Assembly: GCF_042477335.2 (NCBI RefSeq)
Contig: NC_091262.1
Coordinates: forward strand, 44,303,001-44,367,000
Origin: Ovis canadensis
Taxonomy: Eukaryota; Chordata; Mammalia; Artiodactyla; Bovidae
DNA length: 64,000 bases
Direction: 5' to 3'
The position numbers and the translations under genes are program-made. Each line of letters opens with the position of its first letter. The first letter of the stretch is position 1. The notes under the pieces were generated by a model. That model ran no database searches. It had not been told where the DNA came from and saw only the letters and a program-made list of their open reading frames with translations. Of the stretch, positions 22,256 through 52,470 are shown in pieces.

Positions 22256-23655
22256 GCACAGCCCAGACAGTAGCACTCAGCCCCCGCGCAAACCTCCAGG
22301 CGCACAGTGGGTGACCTGGCCCATGTCCAGCTCTGCAGTTTCTTCCCCTCTGCACCTGCCTCCCAAGGCAAAGTTACGGAGGACATGATCTCAGGGCTGC
22401 TAATGTGACATTTCTGAATCTAGATTCTAGATGGTTCTCAAGAATAAAAGCACATCTGTGGGCTGGATTTGGCTGCAGTGCCTGGCTCACACTGAGTGGG
22501 CTGCAGGGCCAGCTTGGTTCCTACTGTCTTATGCCCTTGAGTGTTTGGAGTGGGGTGGGTCTGATCATCTCTCTTGGAAGCTTCCTGAGCGTTCCAAGCC
22601 TTGTGGTGAGAACAAACGAGTGTTTTAAATGAAACACTGATGAAAACTATTTGCCTGTGACCCCTGCACCTTGCCTTTTGTTGTTTTCTGTTGACAGCAT
22701 TTGCAGTGCTGTCCCACCAAAGTGCTTACTTGTAAAAATGAAACCATCCACATCCCCAGCAGCCTTAGTGCAGCGACTGAAGCCGTGGGAGATGCTGGTG
22801 ACTCAGCCCTGTGGCACGGCCAGTTTCCCTGCCTGACCAGTGATCCTGGATGACTTGAGGCTCTGGGAGGGCAGGGGACATCTCAGTGTTCTCCACCTCA
22901 TTCTCCCAGATTCAGCTCCCTTCCAAAGGATGGATGGTTCATCTCCTTGTACAGCCATATCACAAAGGGCTTCCTGCTCAAGGGATAAAGTTTCAGTGAG
23001 AACTTAAAAGTTCTACTCCGGACTGCAGTCTGTATGGACTACCACTGTAAATGATAACTTGTTTGGAAAGATACTAGTTACTTGTTTACTCCTGGCAGGT
23101 AGACTACAATATAAATTTAGATTCCTCAGCCTTCAGCCGTTACTGCTCCTTTCCTTCACACAACAGTCACAAAGAAAAACTGCTGCCTTCTCAGCTGCTG
23201 GGTTAAAGCAGAGGCCACTTTTCAGATCCACCCTTACTTACCTGCCTTACCTGAAGTCTGACTCAGACCAGGGACCTCCCCAGGAGGGCCAAACGGCAGA
23301 TCAGACCCCCGGCAGGTAGGTTCAGCGGATGGACCACTCTAGCAGAACACTGCTGGCTGGTGGGTGGGCATGATTTACCCAAGATAGGTACAGGAGCAGC
23401 CTGCCTGTCCCACTTTGACCACTAGTCAAGAAAGAAAGAAAATCTATTCTTCCAGCTAAGCCTGTATGAAAATCAGTTTACAGATGGACCACAACTCTAG
23501 GGTGTTCTGTTTCTGTGCTGTGACTTCCTAAAGAATTATTGCCAGAAAACTACTGTAGTTGATAAGGCAAAATTGCATTCAGCTCCTTGTCATGTAAATG
23601 GGATCTGGAGGGTGTTGCTTAAAATTTATTCCACCTGTACATTTGTCACTTTAAA

Positions 23656-23661
23656 ATTAAA
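23656..23661 (+). terminator. Distal poly(A) signal of DNAJA4 (candidate)
   Basis: ATTAAA in an AT-rich patch with T/G-rich sequence 25-50 bases downstream, as expected of a cleavage site. It would give a 3'-UTR of about 1.75 kb. Confidence 0.35.
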
Positions 23662-25418
23662 ATTGAGCTGGTATGAGACAGATGGTTTTGTTTTTATTTA
23701 CTTTCATTTCCAATAACCAGTGCTAAGGTGCAAGTTTGCCTCACATTGGTTGATAAAATGGAATGAAGTTTCTACTCTTACAGGGCTTATATTTGGGGTG
23801 GGGATAAATACATCAAGCAATGATGACTGCAGTGCCGAATGAGAATAATGGGAAAGGGACCAGGGGAAGGCCTCTTATTGGGAGCAGACACCTGAGAACA
23901 ACCTGAAAGCAGTGAGACCTATGAAAGTCTGAGGAAGGGACGTCTGAGGAAGGCAGAGGAAATGGCCAGGGCTATGTGGATGTGATCTCGCGTGGCCTCA
24001 GGCTGCAGCATCTTGAAGTGGGGCCTGGGTTCCCAGAGACTGAGGTCAGGTCATGGCAGGGAGAGCACCAAATCCTAACCACTGGACCAGAGTTCAGTGA
24101 AAGGGGCCCTGGCCCTTTGGCTTTGCAGAAAAGAATTTCCACAAAGGCAAAAAACAGTAAAGCAAGTAAAAGGCTGGGGGGCGGGGCAGGGTGGGGGAAG
24201 AACAGCACGTGTAGATAGATACATGGGCAGACTCAGAGAAGAGTCCCTGAGTCACACTCTTCTGCAGTCTGAATGCCTTTTAAGGGGCACTTTTTCTGGG
24301 TTTCCTTTGGCCAATCATTTAGAGTTGCCCGGTTCACAGTCCATATTTGGTGTATCTCAGGATCTTCCTCTATGTGTGTGCACACATCTCTTAGCCAAGA
24401 TGGATTCTACTAAAGAGGCCTATGGGTACAACATCCCTTGACATCCCTCCCCTTTGACCTCCAAGGAGCCTTTCTGTGCATGTGTGGTCAGGGAGGTCTC
24501 CTGACTTTGAGAATGAGAAATATGTGGTATGATCAGGGCCCAGCTTCCTCCCTTAATTATCCTGCTCTTCTTGTCTTACAGTTTCAGTCCACAGGGAATG
24601 AATCTCCAACTGCTTTACTCTGGTTGGGGGCCTATCTACTTCCTGCTTCAGTTATAGGAGGGTGAACAAGGCAGAGAGCGGCAGGAGAGGGAAGAGAGGC
24701 TGGGCTGGATTTAAGGGTTATGGGGAGTCTGGAGGAAAAGCACGGGGCCTGACATGAAGCATATGAAGTTACAATCAGGAAAAAGCAACAGACTTCGTTC
24801 GGAGTGTTAGCTACTTACACCTTTCCTGTTACATGCAGACCATGTTTCAAGTGGGCCACTGAGGAAACTGAGGTATAGAGCTCAGGGATAACTGAAGTAG
24901 GGCTGGAAGTCAACCAGAGTAGGTACAGGCTTGAGCCTGTAAACATTAAGGCAGCAATACCCACCAGCAGGTTACAGGTTTCTCTGAAATTAACAGGGTG
25001 AAAAACAGTGTGGCATGGAGCATTTTTAATCTACCAAACAGAAGAATGCTCAGACAGGACTAAAGAATATTCCCACCCAGTCAAATAACCTGTTTCTTTC
25101 AGGATCACATTCTAAAATAGATCAGCTTCCTATCACAGCCTCTGCATGGCTCATCCCCAGGAAGAGTGAGCCTAAATTTCTATACTGGAAAGTTAGTACA
25201 TGCCTGGATGTCCTCATTTCTGAGGCAATACTCGCTGTCACAGAATGATGACAACTCCTCTTACTGCTCTATCAGTAACGGGGCAAATGAGAAAGAAGCA
25301 TGTTGAAGAACATGAGTGTTTGCACTAAGAACACTTTATGTTAAACTACAAATGGCATTTCCAATAAAACATGAAAAGATTCATACGTATCTACAAAATT
25401 TAAGTTTTTGATAAACTT

Positions 25419-25424
25419 TTTAAT
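25419..25424 (-). terminator. Candidate poly(A) signal of WDR61
   Basis: Read on the minus strand this is ATTAAA, about 90 bases after the stop in AT-rich sequence. It would give a very short 3'-UTR. No AATAAA was found on this strand between it and the stop. Confidence 0.4.
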
Positions 25425-25512
25425 AAATGCTATATTAACAAGCTAGAAAGGTAAGGAATGTCATAATCAATCTATACGTTCTCTGCAGCATTAGCCTGGA
25501 AGATGTTGATGT

Positions 25513-43990
<18,478 letters not shown>

Positions 43991-44002
<12 letters not shown>

Positions 44003-44024
44003 CTCCTTAACCAAGGATGAAGGG
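43991..44024 (-). CDS. WDR61: WDR61 exon 2 with the start codon (Met-Thr-Asn-Gln)
   Basis: On the minus strand the ATG is at 44002-44000, and only 12 coding bases precede the donor CAG|gtaagg. The 5' edge at 44024 is inferred from an acceptor ending cctttag; coding sequence is 43991-44002. Confidence 0.85.
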
Positions 44025-46209
44025 CTAAAGGCCAGACAGCTCTGTGGAAACAACACCAGGGCTTCAGTAAGAGGCGGCCATCAGGATAGAAGGCTATAGA
44101 AGGTTCCCTGGATCAAGACTGTAAGGCAACTCTTGGCCAGAGTTGACCTGACACTTTGCTATAGATTGATCCCAGGGTCCCTGTTCACAAGCCCTACCAG
44201 GTGGCACAGTCTTCTTTCTCAACTAATATCTACCACCTCTTATATTTTCTTCTCCTCAAGTTGACTACAGAGAGGATCCAGTCTCCCTCCTTGCTGTTTT
44301 TCCAAGAGATATAACCATAGGATCTTTTAATTTAAAGTATTATTTTATTAAAAACTCAACAAGCAAATATGGGGGAGCAAAGTTCTTACGGTCCATGCAG
44401 GGATCGCAGCCAAAAATGCATATAAGAGCCAGCAGGAGTGTAAACGAGGGTGTGAGCTAGAGGAGATTACATGTCTCCCCAAAGCTATAATAAGGCTTCT
44501 TAACTTTTGTGTGTGTGCTACAGAATCCTCCCCCCCCAACCCCAGGTAGCTTTGTAAAGCCTATAAATCCCTTTTCAGGATGTTTTAAAATACATACAAT
44601 ACATAGGATTAGAAAGGAAACCAAGTATAGTCCATTCTCGTTATTCCAGGCAGTTAAGTTCCATAAAGTCAGTGAATACTGAGTTAGTGAACACTGATCC
44701 ACTCTTCCTGGGAGAGACACTATATTAGGTTCCTGCAAGACTCTGGTAAATATGGGACAACTGATCAATAAGTAACTTTATTTTCTGCGTGTTTCTGTTT
44801 AAAGACACCCTATTTTACATTGGCGATTCATTAATATTGAACTCACAGCTAACAGCGACATAATTCATGCTTATATGAAGTTTATCCACAGATGTGTTTT
44901 CTCCATAAGACACATCACAGTCTTCCTGGACTTAGGAACACTAAGAGAGCCTTACTACTGTGCTTGGAGGGCTATTTTAAATAGTGAAGTCACCAATAAA
45001 ACCCAAAACTACAAAAATCCTAACACTAACAGATTGAAAAAAAGACACTTGTTTACAGCATGATAACTGAAACAAGAAAGCAGAGTGCTTCCTTGTTCAA
45101 CTGCAGCTAAGAATGTGCGTCAGTTGACTCAAAATTTTCACCACCTCGCACACGTCCAAAATCACAAAGTGCTGCAAATGATGATTTGAGGGCTACAAAT
45201 TTTAGAATGTAGATGAATTTGGAAATACAGAGCCTGAGAATAGTAAGGATCAACTGTATACAGAAATAAAATTTTACCAAATACAAAAATTAGATTTTGT
45301 GATAGCATATGTGAGTCTTTATTTACACATTATATAACAAGATTTAGCAGCAAATCTAACAACTACCATAATTTCAAAGTTATGATGAACTTATACAATA
45401 TCCTAAGATACGAAAATACATGTGATTTCTATTGGTGACAAAGTCACCCTGTTAATACTTGGTTTGCTGACTACATTTATAATTGAAGGAAATGCTAAAT
45501 TTCAGTTAGAAGTCTGAGAACACAAGGATGCAATTTTTTTTCTCATGCAAGTTCATGGCCCCCTCAATTCTATCCATGGACAGAGGAGACTATACATCTA
45601 AGGCATCCATGTTCAGGTTACTTGCTTCAAATTTGCAAACTCAAAAAGACTACTGTGAAGGTTTTCCAAGGATAACAGAAAAAACAATTTCTAAATAACC
45701 TTGCCAGTGAAGATCTCAGTCAAGGCGGTAGTGCTTAATTCATTTGTGACCCAAGAACAGTGTCTTGGCAAGGGTAGGAAAGAAAGGCAGGTCAAGCCAG
45801 TTTCGCTGGAGTAAACAGTATACAAACTCTCTTGGGCACCAACCTTCTGCCCTTCAAATCCTGCCTCACATCCCTGCAACAGAAACAATTCCCTGCAACA
45901 AGGAGAAACAAGAGTAGCAAGGTCTGCAAGAAGTCAACTTCCAAGAAGCCAGGCTCCTCAAGATAGAGGTGTGCTTCTATCAATGAATGTATGTTTGATG
46001 ATGTACCATGAGTCAGGGTACCATGATGTATCCTGTTTTACATATCACATGTAGGTTAGCTCACTGAACCCTCTCACCTCATTTAATAGATATTCTTATT
46101 ATAATCTTTAAGTTCCTCATAAAGAAAGTGAGACTTCAAGAGAGGTTAAGGAGCCTCCCCCAAGGTTAGTCTCACAGAAGAAGGTGGATACAAGCTTATA
46201 GTATAGGTT
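44025..46209 (-). other. WDR61 intron 1, proximal part
   Basis: AT-rich intron. A MIR-like stretch lies near 46015-46170. Nothing else is recognised. Confidence 0.5.
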
Positions 46210-46219
46210 ACACTACCTT

Positions 46220-46402
46220 GTGGCTCAGTTGGTAAAGAATCCGCCTGTAATTTGGGAGACCTGGGTTCGATCCCTGGGTTGGGAAGATCCCCTGGAGAAG
46301 GAAAAGGCTACCCACTCCAGTATTCTGGCCTGGAGAATTCCATGGACTGTATAGGCCATGGGGTCGCAAAGAGTCGGACACGACTGGGCGACTTTCACTT
46401 CC
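46220..46402 (+). mobile_element. Bov-tA SINE in WDR61 intron 1
   Basis: tRNA-derived head (gtggctcagttggtaaagaa) and Bov-A body. ACACTACCTT (46210-46219) and ACACTGCCTT (46403-46412) flank it. Confidence 0.92.
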
Positions 46403-46583
46403 ACACTGCCTTTTACATCAGTTTCTTATCTTACAATAATTTCAGCGTTAAGAGGACCCCAAAAGCCCCTTGTGTCACCTTCCTTCTTTAGAGAACTCTC
46501 CTCTCATTTCCCAAGCAGAATTCATTGCTTCCTCAATGTTTCCAAAGAATACTACACATGCCTCTATTAAAGTACTCAAGGAG

Positions 46584-46729
46584 GTCAGTTCAGTTCAGTT
46601 CAGTCGCTCAGTCGTGTCCGACTCTTTGCGACCTCATGAATTGCAGCACGCCAGGCCTCCCTGTCCATCACCATCTCCCGGAGTTCACTCAGACTCACGT
46701 CCATAGAGTCGGTGATGCCATCCAGCCAG
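46584..46729 (-). mobile_element. BovB 3' tail fragment near the WDR61 promoter
   Basis: Antisense tail beginning cagttcagttcagttcagtc and stopping after the segment gatgccatccagcca. It lies about 400 bases inside the WDR61 transcript from the CpG island. Confidence 0.9.
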
Positions 46730-47039
46730 TAACCCGCAATACTACATGGTACTTGAAGTAAAGATAACTCAGCCTGTGCCTGCACCTGTCCAGCTCGCTA
46801 CCGAAAAAGACAGCGTGGCCTACCACTGGAAAACTTCGGTTAAGACAGTTCTGACTATCGACACTGAGACCAGCCCTAACCTCGAGGCTGCACAGACCAT
46901 CCTCAGGATGCAAGATGAGGCCACCTACCCTCTCCCCTCAGGCCCCACACACCGAGGCAGCCAGAGTAAATGGAGTCACGGAAGCCACCATCCTCAGGCC
47001 CTGCGGCGTGGGGCATTCCTGAGCAAACCCTCCTAGAGG

Positions 47040-47365
47040 TAGTCTCAGGCCCACTGTCGCTCACTCGCCCTCCACCTGGACCGTTATAGGCACCTACGAG
47101 TGCCACCCCCAACCGCTTTGCGGACCAACTCACCGCCTCACTGCCCGGCTGCACTGCCCCGCGGCTCCTCTGACGCCAGGTTCCGCGCGACCGCGACGCG
47201 GGGTGATTAGCTCACGAAGAGGCGGGACATCTCGCCGGTCCCCAAGGCGCAGGCGCACACAGCAGCGCCGGCTGCCTCAATGCGCGCCGGGAGGGGAGGA
47301 GGATGGGCGTGGGGAAGGGGAAGAGACCACGCCCGGTCACCTTGGTTTCCCCCGGGGCGGGGCCA
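47040..47365. promoter_or_regulatory. CpG island, promoter of WDR61
   Basis: A short block rich in CpG with GC boxes (ggggcgggg at 47353, gggcgtggg at 47304) between AT-rich flanks. Position and strand fit the WDR61 start. BovB-derived insertions lie at 46584-46729 and from 47512, so the island is bracketed by young repeats. Confidence 0.75.
47134..47220 (-). other. WDR61: Probable non-coding first exon of WDR61
   Basis: On the minus strand a donor GGCG|gtgagt at 47134/47133 follows GC-rich sequence within the second CpG island. It is the first good donor upstream of the start-codon exon and would leave a 3.1-kb intron. The 5' edge near 47220 is a guess. Confidence 0.5.
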
Positions 47366-47511
47366 CTGAGAACCGGCTTGCGGATGGGTTCCAATTTCTT
47401 TATTTGTACTTTGAGATAGACTACACTTGATGACCGCAAGAGTTCTATTGCTTCAAAACTTTTTCAGTGACATAGAGCTTTATATTTCAACTGTAAGGTC
47501 ACAACCGGTTG

Positions 47512-48313
47512 TTGTTCAGTCGCTCAGTCGTGTCTGATTCTTTGCGACCCCATGGACAGCAGCACGCCAGGTTTCCCTGTCCTCCCACTATCTCCCAGTT
47601 TGCTCAGACTCATGTCCATTGAGTTTGTGATGCCATCCAATCATCTCATCCTGTCGTCCCCTTCTCCTGCCTTCAGTCTTTCCCAGCATCAGGGTCTTTT
47701 CCAATGAGTCAGCTCTTCCCATCAGGTAGCCAAAGTATTGGAGCTTCAGCTTCAGCATCAGTCCTTCCAATGAATATTCAGGGTTGATTTCCTTTAGGAT
47801 TGACTGGTTTGATCCCCTTGCAGTCCAAGGGACTCTCAAGAATCAACTGTCAACTGTCAACACCACAGTTCAAAAGTATCAGTTCTTTGGTGCTCAGCCT
47901 TCTTTATGGTCCAACTCTCACATCCATACATGACTACTGGAAAAACCATAGCTTTGACTAGACGGGCTTTCTTTGTGGCTCAGCTGGTAAAGAATCTGCC
48001 TGCAATGCAGGAGACCTGATCCCTGGGTTGGGAAGATCCCCTGGAGAAGGGAAAGGCGACCGACTCCAGTATTCTGGCCTGGAGAATTCCATGGACTCTA
48101 TAAAACATTGGGTCGCAAAGAGTTGGACAGGACCAAGCGACTTTCACTTTCACTCCACTTGACTAGACACACCTTTGTCGGCAAAGTAATGTCTTTGCTT
48201 TTTTTTTTTTTTGTCTTTGCTTTTTAATAGGCTAAGTTTATCACAGCTTTTCTTCCAAGGAGCAAGAATCTTTTAATTTCATGGCTGCAGTCAGGGCCCG
48301 TGGTGATTATGGA
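47512..48313 (-). mobile_element. BovB LINE 3' fragment carrying two later insertions
   Basis: An antisense BovB 3' end with a Bov-tA SINE (47964-48158) and a T-run insertion (about 48200-48211) inside. Target-site duplication CACAACCGGTT (47501-47511) and CACAGCCGGTT (48314-48324). It lies about 150 bases beyond the WDR61 CpG island. Confidence 0.92.
47964..48158 (+). mobile_element. Bov-tA SINE nested in BovB
   Basis: Full tRNA head and body in the orientation opposite to its BovB host. Perfect duplication TTGACTAGAC at 47954-47963 and 48159-48168. Confidence 0.95.
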
Positions 48314-48324
48314 CACAGCCGGTT

Positions 48325-50151
48325 AGGTTACTGTGATGCATATCAGTTTAGAAGCTCATGACCAGCATTTTAAAAGGAGATGGAAGGGTGAAGGCACTGC
48401 ACCCCATCCTTGAAAAGCTGCCCGGCCCCTCCTGGCTGCTGTTCACTGTCTCAATCTCTCTGGGCAGTAGGGAGTGGAAGTTCTGGGTGGTGGGGGGGCG
48501 CGCCCTGAAGGGTTAAGCTTTCTTTCAGCTTATCATGAGAGAGAGATCACAGTCTTTCCTGATTAAAACTGGTTTAGAAGTCCAAAAAGAGTCTAGAAGA
48601 AGGGGATGATGGTAAAGTATGGTCACAGTGAATGTAAACCCTTGAAATATCCATGTACCCTTACCCTACCCCGCCCACCCTCGAAAGTTAATTTCCCAGC
48701 ATCTAGTTTATTAAAACATCTTGAGTTCTATGATGATTTCAGAAAACTGTTAGACCATACAACTCTTGTCCATACAACTGGATAAAATCTTTGAGGGCCG
48801 TATGAGGAGATTTTATGGCCCAGAAATTTGCTAAATACACTCACAAGGCTCCCAGTGCCTGTTCTCTGGTCCTCAGGAATTCCTTCAGTGATAGCTCTGT
48901 CAATGGGAACTTCATCCAGCCCCAGTGGATCCCCTACATGTCACACAAGTTTAGAAAATTTGGGTCAAAATGAGCAGGCTTCAGCTGTTAACCTTGAATT
49001 GTCAAAACTCTTACATGGCCCCTGTTAAAAGTCACATTATCCCTGTAACCATTCTGGATATACTTGACCAGAGTGCATTTGTCCCTGAAGCTAAAGAAGA
49101 GTGTACAAATTATACCCTCAGGCCAGGAAGCGTGTCTTCAAACTGGAGGCAGTTCCCATCATATTGATCTAAGCGCTGACTGGACCACAGCATTCAGGGA
49201 AATTCCACAGGTCCCAACAAACAGAAATTGACACTGCAATGGCCAGGATCCAGGTTACTAGAGTGTGGAAAGGGCCTAACATCAGTCCCCAATGCAGTGG
49301 CTTTTAACAGCGAAATGAGGAGTGATCTGCTGTCTTCCTGTACAACTGGTTGCCAGTTTTGACCAATCTTGGTTTTTGTCCCTTTAATTTTATTGGCAGA
49401 GTTTCTGGGTTTCTCTGGGTTTTGAAAATAGACTGATTATTATATGACTTCTCCTTAACCAGGGCAATTGGGTCATCTTTATTTCCTTTTAGCTTATATA
49501 AAGAAATATTTTTGAACACTCCTACTTTAAGAATGGTGAAATTTTGTCCAGAAAAGTCCTTACAACTATGTAATTAAGTGAATTTTAATTTGTGTGATTT
49601 GGGATTATGTGTTTTTTTTTCTTTTTTCTGTGCATTAACTTTAAATATTCCATCTGTAGATTATTCTGAGAGCACACTGATCACTTTCATGCCTTTTATC
49701 TGTTGTCAGAACGCTAGGGCTTTCACCTTTTTGTGCCTTCTTCCAAATCCACTACTGTTAATTTCCAACTGAAGCAAATAGTTTGGGGATTAGTTTAATT
49801 TTTGTCAGCCATTATAGTTGTTCTGAATAAAAATTTAATTACCATCTCTCAAAAAGAAATACAATAGGTTATAGGAGATATAAGAGTGTATCATGCATTT
49901 AAAGATGTCATGCTTTATAAAAAAACTTGTTTCACATAGACAGGTAATGGATCACAAAGGAAAATGCTTTTCCTGCTGTGAGTTATGACCGTGAAGTTTG
50001 AAATTCATTGCTCTCTAAAGACTTTCCAACTCTATAATTCTATAGTTATGATAGAAACTCTATCATTCATTCAAAAAGGATGTATTGTGCACCTCCTTTT
50101 ACCCGTAGAACACTGCTACAGCCTGAGGCACATGACATCATTGGCCTTAGT
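48325..50151. other. Intergenic sequence, no feature recognised
   Basis: I see no gene, tRNA or nameable repeat in this stretch. Confidence 0.5.
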
Positions 50152-50163
50152 ATCAGGACTGTG

Positions 50164-50380
50164 GGGCTTCCTGGGTGGCTCAGCAGTAAAGAATCCGCCC
50201 GCAAGGCAGGAGATGAGGGTTCAGTCCCTGGGTTGGGAAGATGCCGTGGAGAAGGAAATGACAACCCACTCCAGTATTCTTGCCTGGGAAATCCCATGGA
50301 GAAAGGAGCTTGGCAGGCTACAGTTCACTGGGTTGCAAAGAAAGTCAGCCATAACTTAGTGACTAAACAACAACAAAAAC
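50164..50380 (+). mobile_element. Bov-tA SINE
   Basis: Head gggcttcctgggtggctcag and an A-rich tail. Flanks ATCAGGACTGTG (50152-50163) and ATCTGGACTGTG (50381-50392). Confidence 0.93.
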
Positions 50381-51124
50381 ATCTGGACTGTGAAGCAAGG
50401 ATAGCTGACCTTTTTAAACTATTTGTTTTTAATTGGACGATAATTGTTTTATGATGTTGTGCTGGTTTCTGCCATACAACAACATGGATCAGCTATTTGT
50501 TGTTGTTCAGTTGCTAAGTCGTGTCTGACTCTTTACGACTCCATGGACTGCCATGCCAGGCTCTTCTGTTCTCCACTATCTCCGGAGTTTGCTCAAATTC
50601 ATGTCCATTGAGTTGGTGATGCTATCTAACCATCTCATCTTCTGCTGCCCCTTTCTCCTTTTACCTTCAATCCTTCCCAGCATCAGGATCTTTCCCAATG
50701 AGTCAGTTCTTTACATCAGGTGGCCAAAGTATTCAAGCTCCAGCTTCAGCGTCAGACCTTCCAGTGAATATTCAGGGTTTATTTCCTCTAAGATCAACTT
50801 GTTTGATCTCTTTGCAGTCTAATGGACTCTCAAGAGTCTTCTCCAGCACAATTTGAAAGCATCAGTTCTTTGGTACTCAGCCTTCTTTATGGTCCAACTC
50901 TCACATCTGTATATGACTACTTGAAAAACCATAGCTTGGACTATACGGACCTTTGTGGCAAAGTGGCTCTGCTTTTTAATACTGTGTCTAGGTTTGTCAT
51001 AGCTCTCCTTCCAAGGAGCAAGCATCTTTTAATTTCGGGGCTGCAGTCACAATCCACATTGATTTTGAAGCCCAAGAAAACCTGTCACTGCTTCCACTTT
51101 TTCCCCTTCTATTTGCCATGAACT

Positions 51125-51438
51125 GACGAGGCCAAATGCCATGATCTTAGTTTTTTGAATGTTGAGTTTCAAGCCAGCTTTTTCACTGTCCTCTTTCACC
51201 CTCATCGAGGTTCTTTAGTTCCTTTTTACTTTCTACCATTAGCGTGGTATCATCTGCATGTCTGTTGAATATCATCTGCATATCATAAGCTGTTGATATT
51301 TCTCCCAGCAATCTTGATTCCAGCCTGTGATTCACTCAGCCCAGCATTTCACCGGGAAAGCCTGGCATGCTGCAGTCCATGGGGTCAGAAAGAGTCAGAC
51401 ACGACTGAGCGACTGAGCTGACTGACTCTGCATATAAG
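51125..51438 (+). repeat. Left arm of a BovB inverted repeat
   Basis: 314 bp, reverse complementary to 52155-52470 at roughly 95 percent by eye. It includes the same junction between BovB sequence and the inserted Bov tail piece. Confidence 0.9.
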
Positions 51439-52154
51439 TTAAATAAGCAGAGTGACAATATACAACCTTATTGTATTCCTTTCCCAATTTGGAACCAATC
51501 AGTTATTCCATGTCTGGTTCTAACTATTGCTTTTGACTCCCATACAGGTTTCTCAGGAAACAGATAAGATGGTCTGTTACTCCTATCTTTTAAGAATTTT
51601 CCACAGTTTGTTGTGATCCACACAGTCAAAGGCTTTTAGTGTAGTCAATGAAGCAGATGTCTTTCTGGAATTCTCTTGTTTTCTCTGTGATCCAACAAAT
51701 GTTGGTAATTTGATCTCTGGTTTCTCTACCCTTTCTAAACCCAGCTTGTACATCTGGAAATTCTTGGTTGCTAAAGCTTAGCTTGAAAGATTTTGAAGAT
51801 AACCTCGCTAGTATGCGACATGAGCACAATTGTACAGTAGTTTGAACATTCTTTGGCATTGCTCTTCTTTGAGATTGGAATGAAAACATTTCCCAGTCCT
51901 GTGGCCACTGCTGAGTTTTCAAATTTTGCTGACACAATGAGTGCAGCACTTGAACAGCATAATATTTTAGGATTTTAAATAGTTCAGCTGGAATTTCATC
52001 ACCTCTGCTAGCTTTGTTTGTAGTGATACTTCCTAAGGCCTGCTTAACTTCACATTCCAGGATGTCTGGCTCCAGGTGAGTGACCACACCATCGTGGTTA
52101 TTTAGGTTATTAAGACCTTTCTTGTGCAGTTGTTCTATGCTCATATCTTTTTGG

Positions 52155-52470
52155 CTTATATGCAGAGTCAGTCAGCTCAGTTGCTCAGTCGTGTCCAACT
52201 CTTTGTGACCCCATGGACTGCAGCATGCCAGGCTTTCCCGGTGAAATGCTGGGCTGAGTGAATCACAGGCTGGAATCAAGATTGCTGGGAGAAATATCAA
52301 CAGCTTATGATATGTAGATGATATTCAACAGATATGCAGATGACACCACTCTAATGGTAGAAAGTGAAAAGGAACTAAAGAACCTCTTGATGAGGGTGAA
52401 AGAGGACAGTGAAAAAGCTGGCTTGAAGCTCAACATTCAAAAAACTAAGATCATGGCATCTGGCCTCGTC
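52155..52470 (-). repeat. Right arm of a BovB inverted repeat
   Basis: Partner of 51125-51438; the spacer of about 716 bp is ordinary BovB sequence. Confidence 0.9.

Larger units (their letters stand above)
21919..25400. other. DNAJA4 3'-UTR and convergent intergenic region
   Basis: The left part (to 22250 or to about 23680) is DNAJA4 3'-UTR. The rest separates the two convergent genes. A MIR-like stretch lies near 24805-24940. I see no other gene. Confidence 0.6.

Noticed and set aside
46746-47036. Plus-strand open frame beside the WDR61 CpG island, considered as a divergent gene
   Set aside because: It starts in BovB tail sequence and continues into the WDR61 intron 1 and exon 1 region; no donor or family match was seen.
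51626-52144. 172-codon minus-strand frame considered as a host gene
   Set aside because: The sequence is the BovB segment between endonuclease and reverse transcriptase, with the next BovB parts following in order.
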